Of a DNA stretch of 23,457 nucleotides, positions 1 through 6,667 are shown one piece after another; the first letter of the stretch is position 1, and each line of letters opens with the position of its first letter. The DNA is taken from the NCBI GenBank assembly GCA_002083565.1, contig MSXM01000087.1:1-23457 (forward strand), in the 5' to 3' direction. Under the pieces are notes generated by a model that did not search any database, was not told the DNA's origin, and saw nothing but the letters and a program-made list of their open reading frames with translations. Made by a program: the position numbers and the translations under genes. Origin of the DNA: Nitrospira sp. ST-bin4 (lineage in GTDB: Bacteria > Nitrospirota > Nitrospiria > Nitrospirales > Nitrospiraceae).

Positions 1-2
1 TT

Positions 3-848
3 ATGTTTAGAACCGATGAGATCATTAAAGCCTCGAAGTTGCCGCCGGAAGGCGTCGCAATGTCCAGGCACATCGACTACATTTATTTTATCCCGATCTT
101 GTTTGTTACCATTATCGGGACGTTCCATATGCACTTTGACTTGCTGGCCGGTGACTGGGATTTCTGGATCGATTGGAAAGACCGGCAGTGGTGGCCGATC
201 GTGACGCCAATCACGGCCATTACCTTCTGTGCCGCGTTGCAGTACTACAACTGGGTCAACTATCGGCAGCCGTTTGGCGCAACCATCACGATCCTGGCGC
301 TCTTGGCTGGGAAATGGGTCACGATCTGGGCCGCTTGGTGGTGGTGGTCCAACTATCCGTATAACTTCGTGATGCCCTCCACGCTTCTGCCCAGCGCGAT
401 CGTGCTCGACGTCGTGCTGTTGCTGACTAGAAACTGGACCATTACGGCCGTGATCGGCGCGTGGCTGTTTGCCGCGCTGTTCTATCCGACCAATTGGGCG
501 ATCTTCGCCTATAGCCATACGCCGGTCGTGATCGACGGCACGCTCCTGTCGTGGGCGGATTACATGGGCTTCGCCTATGTCCGCACCGGGACGCCGGAGT
601 ACATTCGGATGATCGAGGTCGGCTCGCTGCGGACATTCGGCGGCCACAGCACCATGATCTCCTCCTTCTTCGCGGCGTTCGCATCCTCCTTGATGTACAT
701 CCTGTGGTGGCAGTTCGGGAAATTCTTCTGTACGTCCTACTTCTACCTGACGGATGACAGACAGAAAACCACGAAGGTGCATGACGTGTTCGCCTATGCG
801 ACATTAGCGCATGCCGATAAAGCCAAAACGTCTGGGGGGAAAGCATGA
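3..848 (+). CDS. amoA: Ammonia monooxygenase subunit A (comammox Nitrospira type)
   Basis: This is the membrane subunit A of the copper-dependent ammonia monooxygenase, which oxidises ammonia to hydroxylamine in the cytoplasmic or intracytoplasmic membrane together with AmoB and AmoC. The 281-residue protein is almost wholly hydrophobic, with about six to seven membrane segments and the tryptophan-rich loops typical of AmoA/PmoA (for example DWDFWIDWKDRQWWP near residues 51-65). The conserved stretch from about residue 180 to 230 (SWADYMGFAYVRTGTPEYIR, then the GGHSTMISSFFAAF segment) is diagnostic of the family. The N-terminus beginning MFRTDEI matches my recollection of comammox AmoA, so the ATG at position 3 is probably the true start, but the upstream ribosome binding site lies outside the window. 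The stop overlaps the amoB start (ATGA), indicating translational coupling. The amoC gene is expected immediately upstream. Confidence 0.96.
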   Translation: MFRTDEIIKASKLPPEGVAMSRHIDYIYFIPILFVTIIGTFHMHFDLLAGDWDFWIDWKDRQWWPIVTPITAITFCAALQYYNWVNYRQPFGATITILALLAGKWVTIWAAWWWWSNYPYNFVMPSTLLPSAIVLDVVLLLTRNWTITAVIGAWLFAALFYPTNWAIFAYSHTPVVIDGTLLSWADYMGFAYVRTGTPEYIRMIEVGSLRTFGGHSTMISSFFAAFASSLMYILWWQFGKFFCTSYFYLTDDRQKTTKVHDVFAYATLAHADKAKTSGGKA

Positions 849-2104
849 ACGCCAAGAAAACCTTCAAACTGTGGATGCTCGGATTTTGCGGGATAGCAAC
901 ACTGGCGGTTACGCCGGTGTTCGAATCCACTCCGGCTTTCGCCCATGGAGAACGTTCGCAGGAGCCGTTTCTGCGGATGCGTACTGTCAATTGGTATGAC
1001 ACCGAGTGGGTCGGAAAGTCGACCGCTATCAATGATGTGACTTATTTGCGGGGGAAGTTCCACTTGTCCGAGGACTGGCCCAGGGCGGTTGTGAAGCCAA
1101 ACCGGACGTTCCTCAATATCGGTTCTCCAAGCTCTGTGTTTGTGCGGTTGAGCTCAAAAATCAACGGTACGCCAATGTTCGTGTCCGGTCCGATGGAAAT
1201 CGGTCGGGATTATGCATATGAAGTCACGTTGAAGGCGCGCTTGCCTGGCCACCACCATATCCATCCTATGTTTGCCGTTAAGGATGCTGGTCCTATTGCA
1301 GGACCAGGCGGATGGATGGACATCACAGGTAATGCTGCGGACTTTAAGAATGAGATCAAGACTCTCACGGGAGAGACGTTCGACTCTGAAACCAAGGGTA
1401 CGGCAACCGGCGTCATGTGGCACCTGTTCTGGGCTGCAGTGGCCATCGCCTGGGTCTCATTTTTTGCGATCCGTCCAATGTACCTGGTTCGTGCTCGCGT
1501 ATTGGCAGCCTACGGCGATGAGATCCTGCTTGATCCGATCGATCGCAAAGTAGGTATTTTCTTTCTCGTGTTCACTGTCACGGTCGTGACTGTCGGGTAT
1601 CTCTCTGCTGATGCCCAGTATCCTGTGACCGTGCCTCTCCAGGCCGGTGAAGCGAAGATTAAGCCTATGCCGATCAAGCCAAATCCGCTGGTCATGGAAG
1701 TGACTCATGCGGAATACGATGTGCCTGGTCGTGCGTTGCGCATGGTGGTTCATGCGACGAATAACGGCACAGTGCCGGTGACCATCGGTGAATTTACGAC
1801 AGCCGGTATTCGGTTCACCAACAAGGCTGGAGCAGCCAAGCTTGATCCAAACTATCCGGCCGAGCTCGTGGCGGCGTCTGGGTTGACGATGGATAACGAA
1901 GCTGCGATCCAACCAGGACAGACCGTCGACATCAAGATCGAGTCGAAGGACGTCCTCTGGGAGGTTCAGCGCTTGGTGGACATTCTTCACGATCCGGATC
2001 AACGCTTCGCGGGCTTGATTATGTCGTACACCGATTCCGGTGAGCGGCTGGTTAACCCGGTTTGGGCTCCTGTACTCCCAGTCTTTACCAGACTCGGAGC
2101 ATAA
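845..2104 (+). CDS. amoB: Ammonia monooxygenase subunit B
   Basis: AmoB is the largely periplasmic subunit of ammonia monooxygenase and carries copper site(s) in its soluble cupredoxin-like domains. The 419-residue product has a signal peptide ending around residue 33 (ending AFA), which leaves His34 as the mature N-terminus. The His-rich cluster HHHIH at residues 136-140 supplies the other histidines expected for the PmoB/AmoB copper site. An N-terminal cupredoxin domain (about 34-180) is followed by two membrane helices (about 183-210 and 233-255) and a C-terminal cupredoxin domain (about 275-415), the normal order for the family. The start is supported by a G-rich ribosome binding site just upstream and by the ATGA overlap with amoA. 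A strong terminator follows within 30 bases, so amoB appears to be the last gene of this operon. No amoD, amoE or copCD follows in the window. Confidence 0.96.
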   Translation: MNAKKTFKLWMLGFCGIATLAVTPVFESTPAFAHGERSQEPFLRMRTVNWYDTEWVGKSTAINDVTYLRGKFHLSEDWPRAVVKPNRTFLNIGSPSSVFVRLSSKINGTPMFVSGPMEIGRDYAYEVTLKARLPGHHHIHPMFAVKDAGPIAGPGGWMDITGNAADFKNEIKTLTGETFDSETKGTATGVMWHLFWAAVAIAWVSFFAIRPMYLVRARVLAAYGDEILLDPIDRKVGIFFLVFTVTVVTVGYLSADAQYPVTVPLQAGEAKIKPMPIKPNPLVMEVTHAEYDVPGRALRMVVHATNNGTVPVTIGEFTTAGIRFTNKAGAAKLDPNYPAELVAASGLTMDNEAAIQPGQTVDIKIESKDVLWEVQRLVDILHDPDQRFAGLIMSYTDSGERLVNPVWAPVLPVFTRLGA

Positions 2105-2132
2105 GCGAGACTCAAGTAGAGGTGTGCAATGA

Positions 2133-2180
2133 CGCCGGCCCGTCCCTATCGTAAGATAGAAGACGGGCCGGCGTTTTTTT
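2133..2180 (+). terminator. Intrinsic terminator of the amo operon
   Basis: A perfect 12-bp GC-rich stem pairs 2133-2144 with 2162-2173. An inner 5-bp helix (2146-2150 with 2155-2159) is capped by GTAA. The stem is followed by seven T residues at 2174-2180. It begins 28 bases after the amoB stop and is a textbook Rho-independent terminator. Confidence 0.93.
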
Positions 2181-2315
2181 GTTCTAGTTCGTTGAATTTT
2201 CCCCTAATTAAGACGGGGTGAAGAGTTTGAAAAGCTCTCGATAACCTTGCCAGCTGCCGGTAACCAACTCAAAACGTGTCATAATATCTCGCTAGAGGTC
2301 CCAGCTCTCTCCTGG

Positions 2316-2330
2316 GAATGATTTTCATTC
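2316..2330. promoter_or_regulatory. 15-bp palindrome, possible operator
   Basis: The sequence GAATGA-TTT-TCATTC is a perfect inverted repeat. Its AATGA/TCATT arms resemble the ends of the classical Fur box, and Fur and iron genes lie elsewhere in the window. No clear promoter or regulated gene is attached to it, so the role is inferred and uncertain. Confidence 0.22.
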
Positions 2331-2356
2331 AAGGCTGCTACGTACGGGAGGAATCG

Positions 2357-2389
2357 ATGGAAGGCGTTCACTATTCCCAGTGCTTGTGA
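2357..2389 (+). CDS. Possible 10-codon leader peptide
   Basis: A very short reading frame (MEGVHYSQCL, then TGA) begins five bases after a good GGGAGG Shine-Dalgarno sequence. No gene follows on this strand, so a leader-peptide role has no obvious target. A strong ribosome binding site in front of a tiny frame could arise by chance, or could mark the remnant start of a lost gene. Confidence 0.12.
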   Translation: MEGVHYSQCL

Positions 2390-2402
2390 GGTCATCCACG
2401 GC

Positions 2403-2615
2403 TCATGCAAAGTTACTCAGCCGCGCTTGAAGTCGTCGCGTCCAGATCGATTGCAGCCGTCCTCGGGCTTGGCGGCGTCGGAGTTGCATCGCCACACGAC
2501 ATTTCCGGCACCAAGGGGTGAGACTTTGACTAAGCTTCGGCCTTTTACAGTGCTGACAGGTTACGGGGCTTTCGAGAAAATGATGCTGCGCGGGTCTTTG
2601 CAATATCTTCGTCAT
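2403..2615 (-). CDS. Possible small zinc-ribbon protein
   Basis: I do not recognise this 70-residue product. It has four cysteines in two pairs, CQHC at residues 20-23 and CRKC at residues 36-39, in a spacing suited to a zinc ribbon. The tail from residue 40 is strongly basic (many Arg) and could bind nucleic acid. The ATG is preceded by a good ribosome binding site (GAGGAAGG, about 7 bases upstream), better than expected for a chance ORF. A hairpin with a U-rich tail sits directly upstream, the same arrangement as in front of the HD-GYP-like gene at 5329. Against it are its small size and lack of recognised homologues. It could be a real small regulator or a fortuitous frame. Confidence 0.33.
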   Translation of the reverse strand: MTKILQRPAQHHFLESPVTCQHCKRPKLSQSLTPWCRKCRVAMQLRRRQARGRLQSIWTRRLQARLSNFA

Positions 2616-2631
2616 GGTTTGCTTCCTTCCT

Positions 2632-2669
2632 CAAAATAAAAGCCCATGGTTCTAGAACAACCATGGGCT
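2632..2669 (-). terminator. Terminator-like hairpin with U-rich tail
   Basis: Read on the minus strand, a perfect 11-bp stem (2659-2669 with 2641-2651) with a 7-base loop is followed by TTTATTTT. It lies about 200 bases beyond the diheme protein gene and 17 bases before the ribosome binding site of the small zinc-ribbon ORF. It may end the upstream operon or act as an attenuator for the small ORF. Confidence 0.65.
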
Positions 2670-2671
2670 CC

Positions 2672-2691
2672 GGACGTAAAGTCCTCTGGCC
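2672..2691 (-). repeat. Motif copy 1: mini-hairpin plus GGCCAGA box
   Basis: On the minus strand the box GGCCAGA is followed by a 4-bp mini-hairpin, GGAC-TTTAC-GTCC, and then directly by the terminator-like hairpin. The same arrangement recurs at 5387-5403, and a weaker form at 8656-8676. The paired bases differ between copies while the pairing is kept, which hints at a structured RNA. The strand is inferred from the U-rich tail and the downstream start codons. Confidence 0.4.
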
Positions 2692-2700
2692 TAGTCTATG

Positions 2701-2825
2701 CCGATCCTGGATTCGATCGGTCACCCGCACTGGGAAATGGGGCGGAGTCCTCGGGAGGCCTTGAGGACCCCGCCCGCGAAGTGGGAGGCACAGTCCCACT
2801 CCGATGCCGGTGTGATCAGCACCGA
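2701..2825 (-). ncRNA. Candidate structured RNA or long structured 3' UTR
   Basis: This 125-base stretch between the diheme gene and motif copy 1 can fold into a row of hairpins. CCGATC pairs with GATCGG (2701-2706 with 2715-2720). A 13-bp GC-rich stem with one mismatch joins 2740-2752 with 2763-2775. GTGGGA pairs with TCCCAC (2781-2786 with 2794-2799). A CGGTG/CACCG hairpin lies near 2808-2825. No convincing protein is encoded. With motif copy 1 and the adjoining terminator hairpin it would make a compact RNA of about 190 bases on the minus strand. I do not recognise it as a known RNA family, and the strand is not certain. Confidence 0.33.
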
Positions 2826-2867
2826 CTTCTGTGCCATGATCGTCCATCGCGCAAAATTCAAATCATG

Positions 2868-4625
2868 CTATTCATAGTCCTCGTTTAGTGACTTCAGGAA
2901 TGCGGTCAGACTCGCAATGTCCTGTCGAGCGAGGATGATCCCCGTCAGTGCGGGCGCACCGTTACGAAGTCTCCCCTGTCGTGCCAAATTCGCAGAGTCA
3001 ATGTAGAAGGCTACGACATCTTCGAGCCTATCGAACTGGCCGTTGTGCATGTATGGTGCGGAGTGTCCGAGATCCCGGAGGCCAGGGGTCTTGAATCTCG
3101 CGATTGAAGCGGGCAGCAGACTCCTATCCGATGGGCAGGGTGCCGGCTGTTCCTGGCATAACAACGCGCGGATGGTGGCTTGTGGAGCTGGCATATCCGG
3201 GTTGGCAAAAATATTCCAGATGCCGAGATCCGTCAGTCTTGGATCGGTTACAGATGGGATGGCTCGAAAAGGCTCCTGATAGTCCAGATGTTCGTGTGTT
3301 GCGGGGAGATACTGTTCGGGATGTGTGCTGCGCTCAGCGAGGTCGGGTATAGCGAGGCGGGCGAATTGGCCGTTGCCGTGGATGGCGTCGTACTCCGTTT
3401 GGGCTGTGCCGGTGTTGTGCAATTGGGAATCAGTAAATGTCGGCGCCGCATGACAGGCAAGGCAGTTACCGACCCCTCCGTGGGATAAGTCCTGTGGCGA
3501 CGGCGATGTTGATGTCGGTTCGGCGAGAAAGAGTTTCAATCCCGCCAGTTCGGCTGGTCCAAACCGAAAGTCATGATCGTGGAACCGGAACTTCCCGTCC
3601 GCTGAATTTGGATTGCCGAATACAAATTGGATGGTCCCAGCCTGTTCGCGGGAAGCGATGAGGGTGCGAAGGCGGCGGCTGTAGTCGCGGTCGGACTCAT
3701 TCTCGGCCGGTTTTCGGGGAAATCCGTTATGGGCCAAAAAGATATCGAAAGGGGAGAGGTTGAAATGTCCGGCATTGTCCCGGGAGAACACCAGCTGTTC
3801 GACATAGGACGAGACGAGACGTACGACACCGTCGAAAATCTCTTGATCGGTCGCTCTAGCCACATTGATCCGGAAGGCGGGAGGAATGCGGAACTCCTTC
3901 GGAATGGCTTGACCGCTTCCCGTGAGCATGACGGCCAGTGGAAGGCCGCCGAATTCCTGCGCCAGTGCACCGGTGCCGTCGTCCTCCCGCACAATGCGAG
4001 CGACATGGGAAACGGCCTGATCCCGTTCGCCCGGCACCCATCCGAAGTTGCGACTCGTGAACGTCGCCGCAGTCAGCCCGGTCATGGTCGAGAACTCTCC
4101 GTCGAAATGGAACAGGGTCCCGACGGATCGGGGAAGCGAGGCATTGACCAGGGGAGGGGAATTGCGGGGTGCCGTGGTCTTTCCATCGGCACGAGCGGGT
4201 ATAGGACTTCGCCGAGCAAAGTCTCCATAGGTCCGCATGCCGCCTCCCGGCGTGCCGACATGTTCATCGACAAGGTGGCAGGCACGGCAATTCATAGAAA
4301 GGCCGGCGAATGGACCCTGCAGTCCGGACCCTGTCGTCACGGTGAGATTCATGACAGGATCGCCTGCGGGCACCGGGGTATTCACGCCTCCGCCCGCGTC
4401 GAGATAGCCCTTGAAGAATTGGGCAAAGCGCGTTTCCAGAAACAAGCGCTCGCCGTTGGTCACTTCGGGAGGATCGAACGCATGCCGGTCGGCTGAAGCA
4501 GGTTGCGCCGCTGCGGCGATGACCCCCGAATTGCCGCTTTCCCCGGAACATCCGGTAAAGGCAAGCATCGAGTAGAGAAGAACCGACAGGGTGCTATGAG
4601 AGGATATGTCAATTAAACGTTTCAT
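2868..4625 (-). CDS. Diheme c-type cytochrome, MauG/cytochrome c peroxidase-like lipoprotein
   Basis: The 585-residue product has two c-type heme attachment motifs, CRACH at residues 113-117 and CLACH at 388-392, within the di-heme oxidoreductase / cytochrome c peroxidase superfamily. The N-terminus carries a lipoprotein signal with Cys26 as the lipidated residue (AFTGC), so it should be anchored on the periplasmic side of a membrane. It is much longer than classical bacterial CcpA peroxidases (about 330 residues) and resembles the larger MauG-like oxidoreductases whose substrates are mostly unknown. A C-terminal segment (FKTPGLRDLGHSAPYMHNGQ, about 520-540) is typical of the family. The ATG follows an AGAGG ribosome binding site and begins 11 bases after the stop of the HD-GYP-like gene, so the two are probably cotranscribed. 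A role in peroxide removal or periplasmic electron transfer is inferred. Confidence 0.85.
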   Translation of the reverse strand: MKRLIDISSHSTLSVLLYSMLAFTGCSGESGNSGVIAAAAQPASADRHAFDPPEVTNGERLFLETRFAQFFKGYLDAGGGVNTPVPAGDPVMNLTVTTGSGLQGPFAGLSMNCRACHLVDEHVGTPGGGMRTYGDFARRSPIPARADGKTTAPRNSPPLVNASLPRSVGTLFHFDGEFSTMTGLTAATFTSRNFGWVPGERDQAVSHVARIVREDDGTGALAQEFGGLPLAVMLTGSGQAIPKEFRIPPAFRINVARATDQEIFDGVVRLVSSYVEQLVFSRDNAGHFNLSPFDIFLAHNGFPRKPAENESDRDYSRRLRTLIASREQAGTIQFVFGNPNSADGKFRFHDHDFRFGPAELAGLKLFLAEPTSTSPSPQDLSHGGVGNCLACHAAPTFTDSQLHNTGTAQTEYDAIHGNGQFARLAIPDLAERSTHPEQYLPATHEHLDYQEPFRAIPSVTDPRLTDLGIWNIFANPDMPAPQATIRALLCQEQPAPCPSDRSLLPASIARFKTPGLRDLGHSAPYMHNGQFDRLEDVVAFYIDSANLARQGRLRNGAPALTGIILARQDIASLTAFLKSLNEDYE

Positions 4626-4636
4626 CGGTGAACCTC

Positions 4637-5329
4637 TTACAGTGAAGGTGAGCCATTGTGGAGCAGCGATGCCGAAGATTCAGCACGGGCACACAATACC
4701 TCGACGACAGCAGGGTCGAATTGTGTTCTCGAAGCCACTCGCAGGATTCTAAGCGCGACTCGATCGCGGACAGACCGGCAGGAGACGCCTGGGACTCGAA
4801 TCGCTTCAAAGGCGTCGGCCACGGCCAGGATTCTGGCGCCGAGCGGAATGAACTCCCCCCTGATGCCAAAGGGATAACCTGATCCGTCCCACCATTCGTG
4901 ATGATGGGCAACTAGGACCGCTGCCTCTCGCAAAAACGTGAAGGGTTCCAGCAGATTCGCTCCGAGCCTGGAATGTTGCTGAATGGCGATGTAGGATGCG
5001 GGAGCCAGCGGCTCCGAATCGCTTCTAAGCCGGACCGGTAACATCAAGAGCCCGATGTCATGGATCAGGGCGGCGAGTTTGAGATTGTGAAGTGCGGCAA
5101 CATCAAGGCCCAACTCCTGTCCGATCAGACAACCGATCATGGCGGTTCGTGCTCCATGCCCGGCTTGCCAGGGGAGGGTGCGATCGAGTTCTTTGGCTAC
5201 TTGACGGACCAGGATGCTTTCGACGTCACGACGGGAGGCTTCCGGAAGCCGAAGACGGTCAATCTTCTGGAGGAAAGCTTGGATTGTTACCACCGCCGGA
5301 TCAATTTGTTCTAAGGCTTCGATAGGCAT
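4637..5329 (-). CDS. HD-GYP-like domain protein (possible cyclic-di-GMP phosphodiesterase)
   Basis: The 230-residue protein is essentially a free-standing HD-GYP output domain. It shows the metal-binding HD pair at residues 90-91 (LIHDIG), the HHHE motif at 142-145, and DGSGYP at 148-153, followed by an ARILAVADAFEAI segment at 165-177. These are hallmarks of cyclic-di-GMP phosphodiesterases of the HD-GYP class. The usual lysine in the HDIGK motif is leucine (residue 94), so activity may be altered or lost. No receiver or sensor domain is attached; the first 50 residues are helical and unassigned. The start is an ATG after GGAGAAG. Upstream lie a terminator-like hairpin and motif copy 2, suggesting either an operon boundary or leader control. 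The diheme cytochrome gene follows closely. Confidence 0.8.
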   Translation of the reverse strand: MPIEALEQIDPAVVTIQAFLQKIDRLRLPEASRRDVESILVRQVAKELDRTLPWQAGHGARTAMIGCLIGQELGLDVAALHNLKLAALIHDIGLLMLPVRLRSDSEPLAPASYIAIQQHSRLGANLLEPFTFLREAAVLVAHHHEWWDGSGYPFGIRGEFIPLGARILAVADAFEAIRVPGVSCRSVRDRVALRILRVASRTQFDPAVVEVLCARAESSASLLHNGSPSL

Positions 5330-5344
5330 GTCATCTTCTCCACG

Positions 5345-5386
5345 AAAAAACAGAGCCCAGGACCATCGATATGATCCTGGGCTCTG
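5345..5386 (-). terminator. Terminator-like hairpin upstream of the HD-GYP-like gene
   Basis: On the minus strand a perfect 12-bp stem (5375-5386 with 5351-5362) can extend through the loop by a CAT/ATG helix. It is followed by six U residues (5350-5345). It sits 48 bases after the stop of the four-helix membrane protein gene and just before the ribosome binding site of the HD-GYP-like gene. It could terminate the upstream operon, attenuate the downstream one, or both. Confidence 0.75.
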
Positions 5387-5403
5387 GGTGCAAACCTCTG
5401 GCC
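5387..5403 (-). repeat. Motif copy 2: mini-hairpin plus GGCCAGA box
   Basis: On the minus strand GGCCAGA (5403-5397) is followed by the mini-hairpin GGT-TTGC-ACC and then immediately by the terminator stem. It shares the box and layout with copy 1 at 2672-2691, with different bases in the small stem. Confidence 0.4.
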
Positions 5404-5433
5404 GCTCTATATGTCAGAAACAGGGTGCAGCAA

Positions 5434-5952
5434 TCACGAATTGGACGGCTGTTTCCCCCCCATCAGCGGTTGTCCTAATACCCACATTTCATAAAGCGGC
5501 ACTGTCATCATGACGAGGAAGCTGACCGTCATGAGTGTGTCCCCGGTCAGCATGGTGGCCACAAAAATCGGTGAGACGTAGCTGATCAGCCAGGGCGAGA
5601 CCAGGTCGAGAATAACCCCTCCCAAGCCGGCCCATGTGACGGCGGATTTCAAGGCATGGCTTGCGCTCGTCAGGTACATGACATGGATCAAAATCATAAA
5701 GACGACGGGCATTGTGAACAGATGAAAGTGGGTGATCTCAGCCAGCTCCCGAAACGACATGGGCTCGCCGAAGGTTGCGTCGGACCCCCGGTAGTGATCG
5801 GCGATGCCTTGTGGAGACAAACTGGTCATGCTGTGAGCCCAAAAAAATGAGAATGCAAACCCTGCTAGCATCAAGAGAAGGAACAGCGTATACAGTAATC
5901 GAATGTGGCGATCCGAATCCCGCAGTTTGAATTTTTGATTGAAGTTTCGCAT
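5434..5952 (-). CDS. Four-helix membrane protein with conserved-looking histidines
   Basis: I do not recognise a named family. The 172-residue product has four predicted membrane helices. A histidine cluster (ITHFHLF, near residues 74-80) opens the second helix and a further HVMYL follows inside it, which could ligate heme b, although this is inference. Its stop lies 30 bases before motif copy 2. The gene follows the FMN-binding protein gene directly. A longer frame beginning with TTG at 5988 would overlap that gene by 11 bases; I prefer the ATG at 5952, though neither start has a strong ribosome binding site. The pairing suggests it is the inner-membrane partner that hands electrons to, or takes them from, the exported flavoprotein. 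Confidence 0.75.
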   Translation of the reverse strand: MRNFNQKFKLRDSDRHIRLLYTLFLLLMLAGFAFSFFWAHSMTSLSPQGIADHYRGSDATFGEPMSFRELAEITHFHLFTMPVVFMILIHVMYLTSASHALKSAVTWAGLGGVILDLVSPWLISYVSPIFVATMLTGDTLMTVSFLVMMTVPLYEMWVLGQPLMGGKQPSNS

Positions 5953-5977
5953 GTCTGGGACGCTCGGTCCGCTTCGA

Positions 5978-6667
5978 TTAATTTCCAAAAATTGATGTCA
6001 GAACATTTTTCTCGGATTTGCGGGCCGTGACCGTGTCGCTTCCGATGCCGGCGGGCTTTAGATAAAACTCGTCAACCAGGACGAGCACCCGTTTGACGCC
6101 GGCACTGATCGAACGGGCCGACATCGTGGCGCCGGTGATATTGATAATGTCCTTGTTGAGCCGAATGGGATCAGACACTGTTTTCCCCTCATACTGCACA
6201 TTAAATCGTTTCCGTCCGACCTCACTGCCTCTGGCCTCTCGGAACACGAGTAACTCGACGTCGGAGCAGGCGCCTTTGGTGTCCACGCCGACCATATAGG
6301 TCATGTGTTTATGTTTGCCGATCGTGTTATGGACCATGGCATAGCCGTCGATCTTCTCGCCTGTCTCGCCGATGTAGAGTTCGAAGGCATTCTCCGGAAA
6401 CTTCCAGCCGATGCGTTGCTCAATCAGAGTTTTCTTTTCCTGGGTTAGCTCGATGACCTCTTTGCGGACGCGCTGGGACTTCGGCAGGATGATTTTTACC
6501 GCCTCTTCTTCTGACATAAAGACTTCAGCGTGGTTAAGCTCCTCATCGGTCAGGTTGCGCTTAAGCTCGTTATCCCACACCTTGTCGGCCGCCCACCCCG
6601 GGAGCGGCAAACCAGGGATAATCAATCCCATGGTTATGACAAAAATCATCGCGATGCAAGCGAACAT
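5978..6667 (-). CDS. Exported FMN-binding domain protein (flavinylation substrate)
   Basis: The 229-residue product has a signal peptide (residues 1 to about 27, ending GWAA) and a C-terminal FMN_bind domain of the RnfG/NqrC/NosR type. The flavinylation motif is TGATMS at residues 178-183, preceded by Asp173; Thr181 is the expected acceptor to which ApbE links FMN through a phosphoester bond. The middle region (about 55-85) is charged and probably helical. I chose the ATG at 6667 because GAAGGAG stands five bases upstream, and because a longer frame would add a hydrophilic extension before the signal peptide. The start overlaps the preceding lipoprotein gene by 22 bases, so translation is likely coupled. 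The apbE gene lies about 2.4 kb away on the other strand. The electron donor and acceptor are unknown. Confidence 0.85.
   Translation of the reverse strand: MFACIAMIFVITMGLIIPGLPLPGWAADKVWDNELKRNLTDEELNHAEVFMSEEEAVKIILPKSQRVRKEVIELTQEKKTLIEQRIGWKFPENAFELYIGETGEKIDGYAMVHNTIGKHKHMTYMVGVDTKGACSDVELLVFREARGSEVGRKRFNVQYEGKTVSDPIRLNKDIINITGATMSARSISAGVKRVLVLVDEFYLKPAGIGSDTVTARKSEKNVLTSIFGN

Larger units (their letters stand above)
2181..2402. other. Intergenic stretch without a convincing gene
   Basis: I see no long ORF here. The stretch holds small stem-loops: an AGAGTTT/AAGCTCT type near 2222-2240, and TCCCAG/CTGGGA at 2299-2304 with 2312-2317. It also holds the palindrome and the tiny ORF listed separately. 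The composition is more AT-rich than the neighbouring genes. Confidence 0.5.

Noticed and set aside
442..1032. 196-codon open frame on the minus strand across amoA and amoB
   Set aside because: It lies opposite two clearly identified genes and encodes a low-complexity Arg/Ser-rich product typical of antisense frames in GC-rich DNA.
2641..2720. Cyclic-di-GMP (class I) riboswitch on the plus strand
   Set aside because: The pieces GGACGTAAAG and CCTCTGGCCTA, and the related sequence at 5387-5403, recall the 3' half of that aptamer, but the 5' half is missing, no plus-strand gene follows either copy, and the U-rich tails point to the minus strand.
2545..2847. 100-codon minus-strand frame through the hairpin-rich gap
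   Set aside because: It runs through several stable stems and a terminator-like hairpin, overlaps the better-supported small ORF, and shows no protein features.
3627..4496. 289-codon open frame on the plus strand
   Set aside because: It is antisense to the diheme cytochrome gene, whose heme motifs and lipoprotein signal leave no doubt; its product shows no recognisable domain.
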